Positions 18,142-26,563 of a DNA stretch of 52,259 bases are shown here, in pieces (position 1 is the first letter of the stretch; each line of letters begins with the position of its first letter). The position numbers were made by a program, and so were the translations under genes. The notes below the pieces were generated by a model. It ran no database searches. It saw nothing but the letters and a program-made list of their open reading frames with translations, and was not told the origin of the DNA. The stretch is from Hyphococcus sp. (GTDB taxonomy: Bacteria > Pseudomonadota > Alphaproteobacteria > Caulobacterales > Parvularculaceae): assembly GCA_021604585.1 (NCBI GenBank), contig BQJG01000020.1:1-52259 (forward strand), given 5' to 3'.

Positions 18142-19112
18142 GCGACGAGGTTGGGTTCATCGCGATCGGACGAAATGAGGGTGACCGGTTTAAGCGCTGC
18201 CTGGCGTCTTTGCAAAAAAGCGGTACGCGCATTGTCTACGTGGATTCAGGTTCAACTGATGACAGCGTCGCCCATGCGAAAGCGCAGGGCATTATCGTTG
18301 TAGAGCTTTCCTCAGACATGCCGTTCACTGCTGCGCGCGCGCGCAATGCGGGTTTTGACAGTTTAATGTCGCAATGGCCCGGCACGACTTTAGCCATGTT
18401 TATCGACGGCGATTGCGAACTGGCTGAGGGATTTACAGCCGAAGCTGTTGCCGCGTTCAGCGCAGATTCATCTGTTGGCGCCGTCACTGGCCGCTGCCGC
18501 GAGCGTTTTCCCGACGCAACCAAATACAACCGTCTATGCGAGATGGAGTGGGCGGGCCCGGTTGGAGAAATTGAGGCGTGCGGCGGAATCTTCTTGGTCC
18601 GCGCTGAGGGATTTCGGAGCATAGAAGGGTTCAATCCCGACGTGATTGCCGCCGAAGACGATGATTTTTGCATTCGGTTGCGCGCGACCGGCGTCAAAAT
18701 TGTCCGTATTGACCGGGATATGTGTTTCCATGACGCCGGCATCCATCATTTCCGCCAGTGGTGGCGGCGGATGGAGCGCGCTGGCCATGCGTATGCGCAA
18801 TTGGGCGAACTTCATCCCGGCTATTTTGGTCCGGAGCGGCGGAGGGCGTGGTTTTGGGGGCTGGCGCTGCCTGCACTGTCATTGCTGTCAGCGCCATTTA
18901 CCGACGGATGGAGCCTGGCTTTGCTACTTCTTTACCCCGCTTCGTTAATCAGGACGCGCGCAAGACTGATCCAACAAAACGCTGCACCACAACATGCGAC
19001 GCTGGCGGCGTTATTCCTAACGCTATCGAAGTTTCCCAATCTTGTGGGAATGCTCAATTACAAGCGTAAAAAACTAACTGGCCGTCAAATCGGCATCGTG
19101 GAATATAAGTGA
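18138..19112 (+). CDS. Glycosyltransferase family 2
   Basis: A 324-residue GT2 protein. It starts with GTG at 18138, whose last two bases are used in the stop of the preceding gene, indicating translational coupling. Intact catalytic motifs are IAIGRNEG (8-15), VDSGSTDD (35-42), the metal-binding DGD (90-92) and AAEDDDFCIRL (171-181), then HDAGIHHFRQWWRR. A C-terminal hydrophobic segment is at about 245-280. This protein is the obvious intact relative of the degenerate transferase domain fused to the ATPase at 14739: the two match along the whole stretch from 'NAGF/Y' to 'WWRR..RG.AYA'. Probably adds one residue of the EPS repeat unit. Confidence 0.9.
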   Translation: MSDEVGFIAIGRNEGDRFKRCLASLQKSGTRIVYVDSGSTDDSVAHAKAQGIIVVELSSDMPFTAARARNAGFDSLMSQWPGTTLAMFIDGDCELAEGFTAEAVAAFSADSSVGAVTGRCRERFPDATKYNRLCEMEWAGPVGEIEACGGIFLVRAEGFRSIEGFNPDVIAAEDDDFCIRLRATGVKIVRIDRDMCFHDAGIHHFRQWWRRMERAGHAYAQLGELHPGYFGPERRRAWFWGLALPALSLLSAPFTDGWSLALLLLYPASLIRTRARLIQQNAAPQHATLAALFLTLSKFPNLVGMLNYKRKKLTGRQIGIVEYK

Positions 19113-19128
19113 AAAGTTCGGCAAGAAA

Positions 19129-21276
19129 ATGACGAAAGACTATAAGCCAGTCAGAGTAGCGCTTCTTGGCGCAGGCTACATTTCAACGTGGCATGCTGAC
19201 GCCCTTCGCCGTTCGCGTGGTGTTGAGCTTGCGGCCGTTTGCGATCTTTCGGAGGCCGCGGCGCGCTCCATCGCCGACAGATATGGCGCGCCGCACGTGT
19301 TCACCTCTCTTGAGGAGATGCTGGCTGCAAATGTTGCTGATTCCATTCACGTATTAACGCCGCCAGCGTTCCACGCAGATGCAGCCGAAAAAATCATCGC
19401 TGCCGGCGTTGCAGCCTTTGTTGAAAAACCGTTTTCCTTAAGTGCGAATGATTGCCGCCGCCTTGATGAATTAGCGCAGGAAAAAAAAGTCGCGCTTGGC
19501 GTAAACCACAATTTTTTGATGTTGCCTTCTTATGACCGGCTCAAAGCCGACATTGAAAACAAAGTCATCGGTCCGATCGATAGTTTTGAGGCGAACTGGC
19601 AATTCCCGCTGCCGCCGCTTCGTTCTGGACCTTTCAATTTATGGATGCTACGCGCGCCGGAAAACATCCTCTTTGAAATAGGGCCGCATCTATTCGCCTT
19701 CGTTGCGGATATTTTCGGTGAGCTGACCGACATAGACGTGTCCTTGCGGAATCCGGTCATGATCCCGGGCGGCGTTACGCATTACCAAAGTTGGCGGATT
19801 ACCGGCACGGCTAAAAATGCATCTGTCGTTCTGAATCTGTCCTTGGTTGAAGGGCATGATAATCGCAGCTTAAACCTGCGCGGCGTTGGCGCGCTTGCAA
19901 AGTATGACTTCGCTGAGGACACGTATCGGCGTGAGCGAGCGGCGATGCAAGATATTGTCGCGGCGCCGTTCATGCGCCAGATGTCTATCGCAAAACAGGC
20001 CTTAGGGGCGGGTGTGTCGAACGCTGCGCGCCAGCTAACCTCACTAAACGGCTTGGCGCCCTATGGGCTTTCCATCCAGCGCGCCGTCGATAGTTTTTAC
20101 GGATCGATCATCAATGCAAAGCCTGTTGATCGCCGCCTATCCGCTACGCTAGGCGCCGGGGCCCTAGGAATGATAGAGGCGGCGCTTGAAAAAGCCCGTC
20201 CTAAATTTACGGCCAAGTCGCCGTCTGTCGTTTCGAGCGCCTCCTCAAAGAACAAGTCCGCGCTGGTCATCGGCGGCACTGGGTTCATCGGACGAGCCCT
20301 TAGTCATCGATTGGCCGATCATGGATATGATGTTCGCGTGTTCTCGCGCGGAGCGGGCGGAGGATTTGAGCGCTCCGATGAGCGCATATCGGTGGTCACC
20401 GGCAGCTTGAAATCGGATGATGATTTACGCGCTGCGATGGCGGGTGTTGACTGCGTATTTCACCTGGCGAAAGCGACTGAGACCAGTTGGGAAGGCTACC
20501 TTGAAAACGACGTCGCTGTGACGCGGCGCATTGGTGAAGCCTGTCTGGAGGCAGGCGTGGCGCGATTGATCTACACAGGAACAATCGACTCGTATGATGC
20601 ATCGCAGCCGGAACGGCCGATCAGCGAAGCGACGCCGTTCGATCATGATTTAACTCGCCGAAATCTTTATGCGCGCTCGAAAGCGGCTTGCGAAGAAGCG
20701 CTCAAGTCGCTGCAAGCGAACCGCGGGTTGCCGCTCGTTATTGCCCGGCCCGGCATTGTCATCGGCGCTGGCGGGCCGTTGCAGCATTGGGGCGTCGCCA
20801 TGTGGCGCGGCGCGACGGCCTGCAAATTGTGGGGCGGCGGCAAAAATATCATGCCATTTGTGCTGGTTGACGATGTCGCCGAAGGGTTGATTCTGGCGAT
20901 GGAATCGGATGCCGCTATCGGGCAATCATTTAATTTGATTGGCGATCCGATGTTGTCGTCCCGGGATTATTTCAGCGCCATTGAGGATGCTTGCCAGGTC
21001 AAAATTCGCGCCCGCCCGACCCCGGTCTGGACTTACTATTGCGTCGATGTCATCAAATACTGGCTGAAAAAATTGCTGGCGAAAAAAACCGGCATAACCA
21101 AACCCAGCTATCGCGACTGGAAATCACGAGCGCAGCTTTCGCCCTATCGCAATGACGCTGCAAAGCAGGTGCTTGGCTGGCGGCCTGAAGCGGACAAGAA
21201 AAATTTTGTAAAAAAAGGCATCGCCGAGGCGAATCTTTTGGGGGTTTCTCAGCGCGCTTCAGTACATGATGGTTAG
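19129..21276 (+). CDS. Gfo/Idh/MocA oxidoreductase - SDR epimerase/dehydratase fusion
   Basis: A 715-residue cytoplasmic protein with two complete NAD(P)-dependent halves. Residues ~7-360 form a Gfo/Idh/MocA oxidoreductase: Rossmann turn VALLGAGYIS (9-18), EKPFSL (98-103) with the conserved Lys, and a C-terminal sheet domain. A Ser/Lys-rich linker (about 365-376) follows. Residues ~377-700 form an extended SDR: VIGGTGFIG at about 379 and the YxxxK catalytic pair in LYARSKAA near 514, with TGTIDSY supplying the Ser/Thr position. Both activities are used in making modified nucleotide sugars, so the fusion could carry out consecutive steps on one sugar in the EPS pathway. The gap to the preceding GT2 is 16 bases. 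The substrate cannot be read from sequence. Confidence 0.88.
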   Translation: MTKDYKPVRVALLGAGYISTWHADALRRSRGVELAAVCDLSEAAARSIADRYGAPHVFTSLEEMLAANVADSIHVLTPPAFHADAAEKIIAAGVAAFVEKPFSLSANDCRRLDELAQEKKVALGVNHNFLMLPSYDRLKADIENKVIGPIDSFEANWQFPLPPLRSGPFNLWMLRAPENILFEIGPHLFAFVADIFGELTDIDVSLRNPVMIPGGVTHYQSWRITGTAKNASVVLNLSLVEGHDNRSLNLRGVGALAKYDFAEDTYRRERAAMQDIVAAPFMRQMSIAKQALGAGVSNAARQLTSLNGLAPYGLSIQRAVDSFYGSIINAKPVDRRLSATLGAGALGMIEAALEKARPKFTAKSPSVVSSASSKNKSALVIGGTGFIGRALSHRLADHGYDVRVFSRGAGGGFERSDERISVVTGSLKSDDDLRAAMAGVDCVFHLAKATETSWEGYLENDVAVTRRIGEACLEAGVARLIYTGTIDSYDASQPERPISEATPFDHDLTRRNLYARSKAACEEALKSLQANRGLPLVIARPGIVIGAGGPLQHWGVAMWRGATACKLWGGGKNIMPFVLVDDVAEGLILAMESDAAIGQSFNLIGDPMLSSRDYFSAIEDACQVKIRARPTPVWTYYCVDVIKYWLKKLLAKKTGITKPSYRDWKSRAQLSPYRNDAAKQVLGWRPEADKKNFVKKGIAEANLLGVSQRASVHDG

Positions 21277-21500
21277 CAAAAATTGAAGCCTTGCGACCGC
21301 TTGATGCGTGATTGCGAAGCGCCGCTCTGCGTTATCTCAATTCGGCACAGCCCTCATTAACTCTGTGTAATTTGGCCCACACGCTAGAAATTTCGGGGCC
21401 GATACAAACAATTCTAACAAGAGGTTCAATCAAGCTTTTCCCAACATCACGCTAGGGTCACTGCCTCTGGCAACGTAACCGTACCGTGCGTGGGAATAGT

Positions 21501-24500
21501 ATGAGTTTAGAGTTTGAAGCCCGCGATCAATTCTCCGGTCTCGATTTTTCCGACCTTATTGATGCTCCAAAAAGCGCCAGCGCTGGGTTGGCTCCGCTTG
21601 GACGAAGGGCGAAGAAGCGCGCGGTAAAGCAACGGCTGGCGCAGGCTAGCATGCTTGCGCCGCTGCTTGCTGCCGAAGGATGTCTGACCCTCGGCGGTAA
21701 AGGCGGGCCGGACGCTCTTGATGAAACGCCGGCAGGCCCGACAGGATCTCCGGGCAATGGCGGCGCTCCTGCGCCGAGCGCAGTGCAAGCGGTTGACGAC
21801 AGTCATTTTCATGTCGAGTCTGATCACGGGCTCCAAATCTCCGCTGACGATCTTTTGGCCAATGATGTGCTGCCGGCAGGCGCGACAGCACAAGTTGTCC
21901 GTGTTTTCGGCGCCGTTAATGGCGTGGTTACGCTGCATGATGGCATCGTGCATTTCACGCCGGCGTCTGGTTATGAAGGCGCCGCCAGCTTCCAATATGA
22001 AGTTCGTGACAGCCTGGGCAATTTAAGCCAGGCCGAAGTGGAAATTCATGTGGGAGAAACGGCCCACATGCCTCATAACGGCGGCGGCGACGACCCTCAC
22101 ACGGATCATGGCGGCATGCCTCATGCGGATGATCCGTCCAAGGCTTCCGAGCATATGGCGGTGATGAATCTGGTGCCGGTTTCTGACGCGACACACGTCG
22201 CCGTCAACAATGGCTCCTGGTTCGATCCGAACACTTGGGCGAACGGTGCAGTGCCGGGCGAAGGGGCCAAGGTCGTCATCCCCGAAGGCGTCGAAGTTCA
22301 GTATGATGGTGAAAGCGCGGTGTCATTGTTCACCGTGCGCGTCGATGGGGCGCTGGAATTTGCGACCGATCAGGATACGTTTATGGAAGTCGACACCTTT
22401 GTCGTTTCTCCCACTGGGCGGCTGACGATCGGTACGATCGACAATCCGGTCGATGCGAATGTTCAGGCGGTGATTCAAATTGCCGATAACGGTCCGATTG
22501 ATGTCGCCTGGGACCCGCAGTTGCTGTCGCGCGGCGTGATCAGCCATGGCGAGTTTGAAACGCATGGCGCAGAGAAAGATCCGTTTTTAAAAGTCGCCAT
22601 CGATCCGATGGCGGGTGACAATACGCTCACCCTTGAAGCGCCGCCGAATGGCTGGCAAGTCGGCGATAAGCTGGTGTTGACGGGCACGCATCTTACCGAG
22701 TCCGTGGAACTCGCGCCGATGACGCCGCGCGATCTTGAAACCGAGGATGAGGAACTGACGATTACGCGGATTGAGGGCAATGTCATCTATTTTGACACGC
22801 CGCTGCAATATGATCACGAAGCGCCGCGTTCAGATTTAAAGGCTTATGTAGCGAATTATACGCGTAATGTGCGGTTTGAAACGGAGAACGCCGATACGGT
22901 GCCCGTGCATCAGCGTGGTCATGTCATGCTGATGCACTCTGACAATATTGATGTTCGCTATTCTGAATTTCTGGAGCTTGGCCGCACAGACAAGTCTGAA
23001 CGTGCGTTCGACGTCGCCGATCTCGATCATGTGGACAGCGATTCTAATGTAAAGGCGCGCTACTCCTTACACCTGCATCGCGCGGGTGTTTCTGAAGTCG
23101 ACGATCCGGCTTATCTGGTAGGAAATTCGGTTTGGGGCTCGCCTGGCTGGGGATTCGTGCAGCACGATTCGAACGCCATTCTCGCCGACAATGCCGCTTA
23201 TGACGTTTATGGTGCTGCCTTTGTTGCGGAAACAGGCAATGAAATCGGCGCCTGGTCGCACAACATCGCTATTAAATCAATCGGCAATGCTGGCGGCGCG
23301 AAATGGCAGGACGATGTAGCAGCGTTCGATCTCGGAAGAACCGGCGCGGGCTTCTGGTTCCAGGGGCGCTTGGTTGAGGCGGTGGACAACGTCGCTGCTG
23401 GCGTGCCGGGCGGACACGGGTTTGTTTGGATGTCACGAGGTGAGGGTGTGATCCCTGTCGATCCGCACACGGCGCCTTGGTCTGAATCCTTGCGCTATGT
23501 CGATGAAGCAATTGTCAATTACCCCGCGATTACGCAATTTGATCACAACGAAGCTTTCGCGGTCGCGACCGGCGTTGAAGTGATCAAAGGTGGATCGGAG
23601 CAACAACACGACGTTCGCTCAGTGTTTGACGGGTTCACTGCGTGGGAAGTCGGTCTCGGCGTGCATCTGCAATATACGGCGCACTATACGCTGAAGGACA
23701 TTGACGTCATCGCTACGGACCGCACATCAGGGGCGGTCGCGCCAACAAGCGGCATCTTTATCGACATCAATTCAATCGATATTACCATCAATGGCGCCGA
23801 AATCTCTGGTTTTCCAACCGGCGTCAATCTGAGAAAAGAAACGGTCAATCTTAACCATCCCTTTGATGGCGATTTCGCTTATGTGTTTATCGATGTGAAT
23901 GTCGATGGAGCGACCACAAATTTTTCAAATCGTACAGCCAACGATATTTTCTTAACAAGGGATGATCTCGTGTCTGGCCGGCTGGACTATGAATCCCATC
24001 TCGCTCAGATAACGCACACTGATAAGCCCGAACTACACACCTATTTTGACCTGATCGGAACGAAGACTGATTCTATCGGCGAAGTTAGGGTTTCTCCCAC
24101 TTGGGATCCTATTCGTCATGACTGGTTCACGGTTATCAACGCTTTGGTGGATGAAGGCTATTGGACGCTCCCGGACGGTCGCAAGGTGACCATGCTTGAC
24201 CAGTACTTTGCAGACCGCGCCACGGGGGCTGTCGATAAAGTTACTATCATCGTCGACTGGGAACGTGACTTTGCCGACGTGAATGGCGAACCGCATTATA
24301 ATGGCGTGCTTGATCTCAATAGTATGGCGCCGGTGGCGCGAACGGATTATGCGTCGCTTGACCGGAACGGATTCATAGACATTGATGTGCTGGCGAACGA
24401 CTATGATCCTGATGGAGATGACATCAACATAGATGGTTTGTCCCCGCCGACGCATGGCTCAATCTATGTAAATGACGATGGCACGGTTCGGTATGTTGCA

Positions 24501-24599
24501 GATCCAAATTTTGTCGGAACCGATGCATTTATGTATTGGGTCGAGGACGAGAACGGCAACTTCGACAAGGGGCTTGTTCACGTGACGGTAGAGATTTAG
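21501..24599 (+). CDS. Secreted G8 / right-handed beta-helix protein with cadherin-like repeats
   Basis: About 1032 residues from ATG 21501; a GTG at 21486 is an alternative. The N-terminal 60 residues are unusual: an acidic start, then a basic stretch and a short hydrophobic MLAPLLAAEGC, not a normal signal peptide. Residues ~98-184 are a cadherin-like sandwich and ~188-222 a His/Asp-rich linker. Residues ~235-350 are a G8 domain (NGSWFDPNTWANGAVPGEGAKV, VVIPEGVEV). About 420-800 is a beta-helix-like region with repeated Asn/Asp turns (HSDNIDVRYSEF, YSLHLHRAG). The final ~90 residues are a second cadherin-like domain (VLANDYDPDGDDINIDG). G8 plus beta-helix occurs in carbohydrate-binding or -cleaving proteins such as CEMIP. 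It closes the EPS operon direction, after a 224-base gap, so it may bind or trim the polymer. Confidence 0.78.
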   Translation: MSLEFEARDQFSGLDFSDLIDAPKSASAGLAPLGRRAKKRAVKQRLAQASMLAPLLAAEGCLTLGGKGGPDALDETPAGPTGSPGNGGAPAPSAVQAVDDSHFHVESDHGLQISADDLLANDVLPAGATAQVVRVFGAVNGVVTLHDGIVHFTPASGYEGAASFQYEVRDSLGNLSQAEVEIHVGETAHMPHNGGGDDPHTDHGGMPHADDPSKASEHMAVMNLVPVSDATHVAVNNGSWFDPNTWANGAVPGEGAKVVIPEGVEVQYDGESAVSLFTVRVDGALEFATDQDTFMEVDTFVVSPTGRLTIGTIDNPVDANVQAVIQIADNGPIDVAWDPQLLSRGVISHGEFETHGAEKDPFLKVAIDPMAGDNTLTLEAPPNGWQVGDKLVLTGTHLTESVELAPMTPRDLETEDEELTITRIEGNVIYFDTPLQYDHEAPRSDLKAYVANYTRNVRFETENADTVPVHQRGHVMLMHSDNIDVRYSEFLELGRTDKSERAFDVADLDHVDSDSNVKARYSLHLHRAGVSEVDDPAYLVGNSVWGSPGWGFVQHDSNAILADNAAYDVYGAAFVAETGNEIGAWSHNIAIKSIGNAGGAKWQDDVAAFDLGRTGAGFWFQGRLVEAVDNVAAGVPGGHGFVWMSRGEGVIPVDPHTAPWSESLRYVDEAIVNYPAITQFDHNEAFAVATGVEVIKGGSEQQHDVRSVFDGFTAWEVGLGVHLQYTAHYTLKDIDVIATDRTSGAVAPTSGIFIDINSIDITINGAEISGFPTGVNLRKETVNLNHPFDGDFAYVFIDVNVDGATTNFSNRTANDIFLTRDDLVSGRLDYESHLAQITHTDKPELHTYFDLIGTKTDSIGEVRVSPTWDPIRHDWFTVINALVDEGYWTLPDGRKVTMLDQYFADRATGAVDKVTIIVDWERDFADVNGEPHYNGVLDLNSMAPVARTDYASLDRNGFIDIDVLANDYDPDGDDINIDGLSPPTHGSIYVNDDGTVRYVADPNFVGTDAFMYWVEDENGNFDKGLVHVTVEI

Positions 24600-25714
24600 G
24601 TGGAACGCCACTCCGCTTGTACAGTCTGATTGGTCTCGTTTGCTTCATAATGCTGGCGCAACGCCTTGATCTTCGCTGGCGCTAGTTGCGAGGCGGCCCA
24701 GATTGCCGCGCCGCGCACCAGTGCGTTATCATCATCCAGTTTTGGCAATACAGATTCAAGCAACGAGTTGTCTCCTGAGTTGCCGATGGCGATCAGAACA
24801 TTTCGGATAAAACGGTTGTGGCCAGTGCGTTTGACGGGAGACCCGGAAAACAGCGCCCGGAATTCTGCGTCGTCGAGTTGCACGAGGGTTTTCAAGGATG
24901 GTGTTTTCAAATCTTCGCGGGCGTGAAGCGCGCTTTCGCGGGCCTGACTTGCAAATTTATTCCACGGACACGCCGCGAGGCAATCATCACACCCGTATAT
25001 GCGATTTCCCATGGCTCGGCGGAGATCGCGCGGGATGGGGCCTTGATGTTCGATCGTCAGATAGGAGATGCATTTTCTGGCGTCGAGCTGGTAGGGCGCG
25101 GGAAAAGCGTCCGTTGGACAAATATCGAGACATGCGTTGCAAGAGCCGCAGCTATCTTGCGCAGGCTCGCTCTCCGCAAGGTTGAGCGTCGTAAAGATTG
25201 CGCCAAGAAACAACCACGAGCCAAATTCGCGTGAAACCAGATTGGTGTGTTTTCCTTGCCAGCCCAGTCCGGCGCGCGCGGCAAGTGGTTTTTCCATCAC
25301 CGGCGCGGTGTCCACAAACACTTTCACTTCGGCCCCGGTGTCCTCGACAATTTGCCGCGCCACACGCTTGAGCCGCTTTTTGACGAGATCGTGGTAGTCG
25401 CGATTCTGCGCGTAAACGGAAATAACCCCATTGGTTTTAACGTCCAGTGCGGGAAGCGGATTGGCTTCAGGTCCGTAATTCATGCCAAGCATGATCACGC
25501 TTTTTGCATCGGCCCAGAGCGTTTGCGGCTGCGCCCTTTGCTCGGCCCGCGTTTCCAGCCAACCCATATCGCCGTGGCGGCCAAGTGAGAGAAACTCTAG
25601 CAACTGATCTCGAAGAGAGCTTGGCAAAAGCGCACTCGAAAATCCGACTGCATCGAATCCCGCGGCGCGCGCTTGCTGGCGGATGCGATTCTGGAGCGTT
25701 GCAGGGGCGATCAT
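24596..25714 (-). CDS. queG: tRNA epoxyqueuosine(34) reductase QueG
   Basis: A 372-residue cobalamin- and iron-sulfur-dependent enzyme that performs the last step of queuosine synthesis in tRNA. Both 4Fe-4S clusters are visible: CGSCNACLDICP (189-200) and CDDCLAACP (242-250). The catalytic Asp lies in FVDTAPVMEKPLA (133-145). The C-terminal ~70 residues resemble HEAT-type repeats, as in QueG. The start ATG at 25714 shares one base with the stop of the GST gene upstream (TAATG), so the two are co-transcribed. It converges on the G8 gene with a four-base overlap of stop codons. Normal length and all cysteines are present. Confidence 0.95.
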   Translation of the reverse strand: MIAPATLQNRIRQQARAAGFDAVGFSSALLPSSLRDQLLEFLSLGRHGDMGWLETRAEQRAQPQTLWADAKSVIMLGMNYGPEANPLPALDVKTNGVISVYAQNRDYHDLVKKRLKRVARQIVEDTGAEVKVFVDTAPVMEKPLAARAGLGWQGKHTNLVSREFGSWLFLGAIFTTLNLAESEPAQDSCGSCNACLDICPTDAFPAPYQLDARKCISYLTIEHQGPIPRDLRRAMGNRIYGCDDCLAACPWNKFASQARESALHAREDLKTPSLKTLVQLDDAEFRALFSGSPVKRTGHNRFIRNVLIAIGNSGDNSLLESVLPKLDDDNALVRGAAIWAASQLAPAKIKALRQHYEANETNQTVQAEWRST

Positions 25715-26397
25715 TAAAAATCCGGATTGTCGTAATGTGCTGGCGGCGGCAAGCCTTCGATGCGATCACGCAGAATCGGCCGCATGGACGGTCGCGATTT
25801 CACACGCGCATACCAATCCTTGACCGCAGAAAATTTTTCCCACGGAACAAAATCGATGTAATCGAGTGCGGAAAGTTGCGCGGCGGCGGCAATGTCCGCT
25901 GCGCTCATTTTGTCGCCGGCAAGCCAGTATCGCTGATCAAGCAGCCATGCCGTGTAATCAAGATGCCAGGCGAGAGCCTCCGCGCCAGCTTTCAGCAATT
26001 CATAGTCGGGCTGTCCGCGGCGCATCAAGCGCTTATCGACTCGCTCGCGCAGGGTGAACGCAGAAACCTCCGTCTCAAACTTGTCGATAAACCAATGGCA
26101 AAGACGCCGGGTTTCCGCCCGCGCTGCAGAGGTGGCGGGAAAAAGCGGCTCGCTCGTGTAGGCCTCTTCAAGATACTCGACGATAGCGGAGGCGGGTGAG
26201 ATGGCGATCTCGCCGCCTGTCGGGGGCTCGTCAATCAGCACCGGCACTGTAACGGCAGGGTTAACGGCGCCGAGGGCGCCGTCATCATCAGCCCAGGGCC
26301 GCCTTTCCACAAACTGCGCTGGCAGACCTTTCTCAGCGAGAATGATGCGGATCATTCGCGAGGCGGGATCGAGCGGCATGTGAAAGAGGGTGCGCAT
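25714..26397 (-). CDS. Glutathione S-transferase family protein
   Basis: A 227-residue cytosolic protein. Residues ~1-85 are a thioredoxin-like domain starting MRTLFHMPLDPASRMIRI, with Ser13 in a plausible catalytic position, VTVPVLIDE (the cis-Pro loop) near 48-56 and SPASAIVEYLEE (67-78) contacting glutathione. The rest is the all-helical C-terminal domain with a conserved ADIAAAAQLSALDYI helix. It is the upstream partner of queG with a one-base overlap, an arrangement also seen in other alphaproteobacteria to my recollection. Substrate unknown. Confidence 0.9.
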   Translation of the reverse strand: MRTLFHMPLDPASRMIRIILAEKGLPAQFVERRPWADDDGALGAVNPAVTVPVLIDEPPTGGEIAISPASAIVEYLEEAYTSEPLFPATSAARAETRRLCHWFIDKFETEVSAFTLRERVDKRLMRRGQPDYELLKAGAEALAWHLDYTAWLLDQRYWLAGDKMSAADIAAAAQLSALDYIDFVPWEKFSAVKDWYARVKSRPSMRPILRDRIEGLPPPAHYDNPDF

Positions 26398-26563
26398 GGC
26401 GCGAGACCATAGCAGCGCCGCCGCTGAGGCAAAGCCGGAATCGGCGCATTTCCGAGGATTTCCCGTTTAAGGCGAGCGAACGGCAGGCGACTTGCAATGC
26501 TCCCGTTAAGGGTTGGCCCTTGTTGGCCAGTTCTGACCGGAATGTGAGCAAAAGTTGTCCCAT

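Noticed and set aside
21635..21685. Lipobox in the G8 protein (LLAAEGC)
   Set aside because: The residue three before Cys is not Leu/Val/Ile and the one two before is Glu; the hydrophobic stretch is too short. Not a credible lipoprotein signal.
6030..24599. PEP-CTERM or VPLPA-CTERM substrate within the EPS locus
   Set aside because: Checked the C-termini of all proteins in the region. None has the tag, transmembrane helix and basic tail in order.
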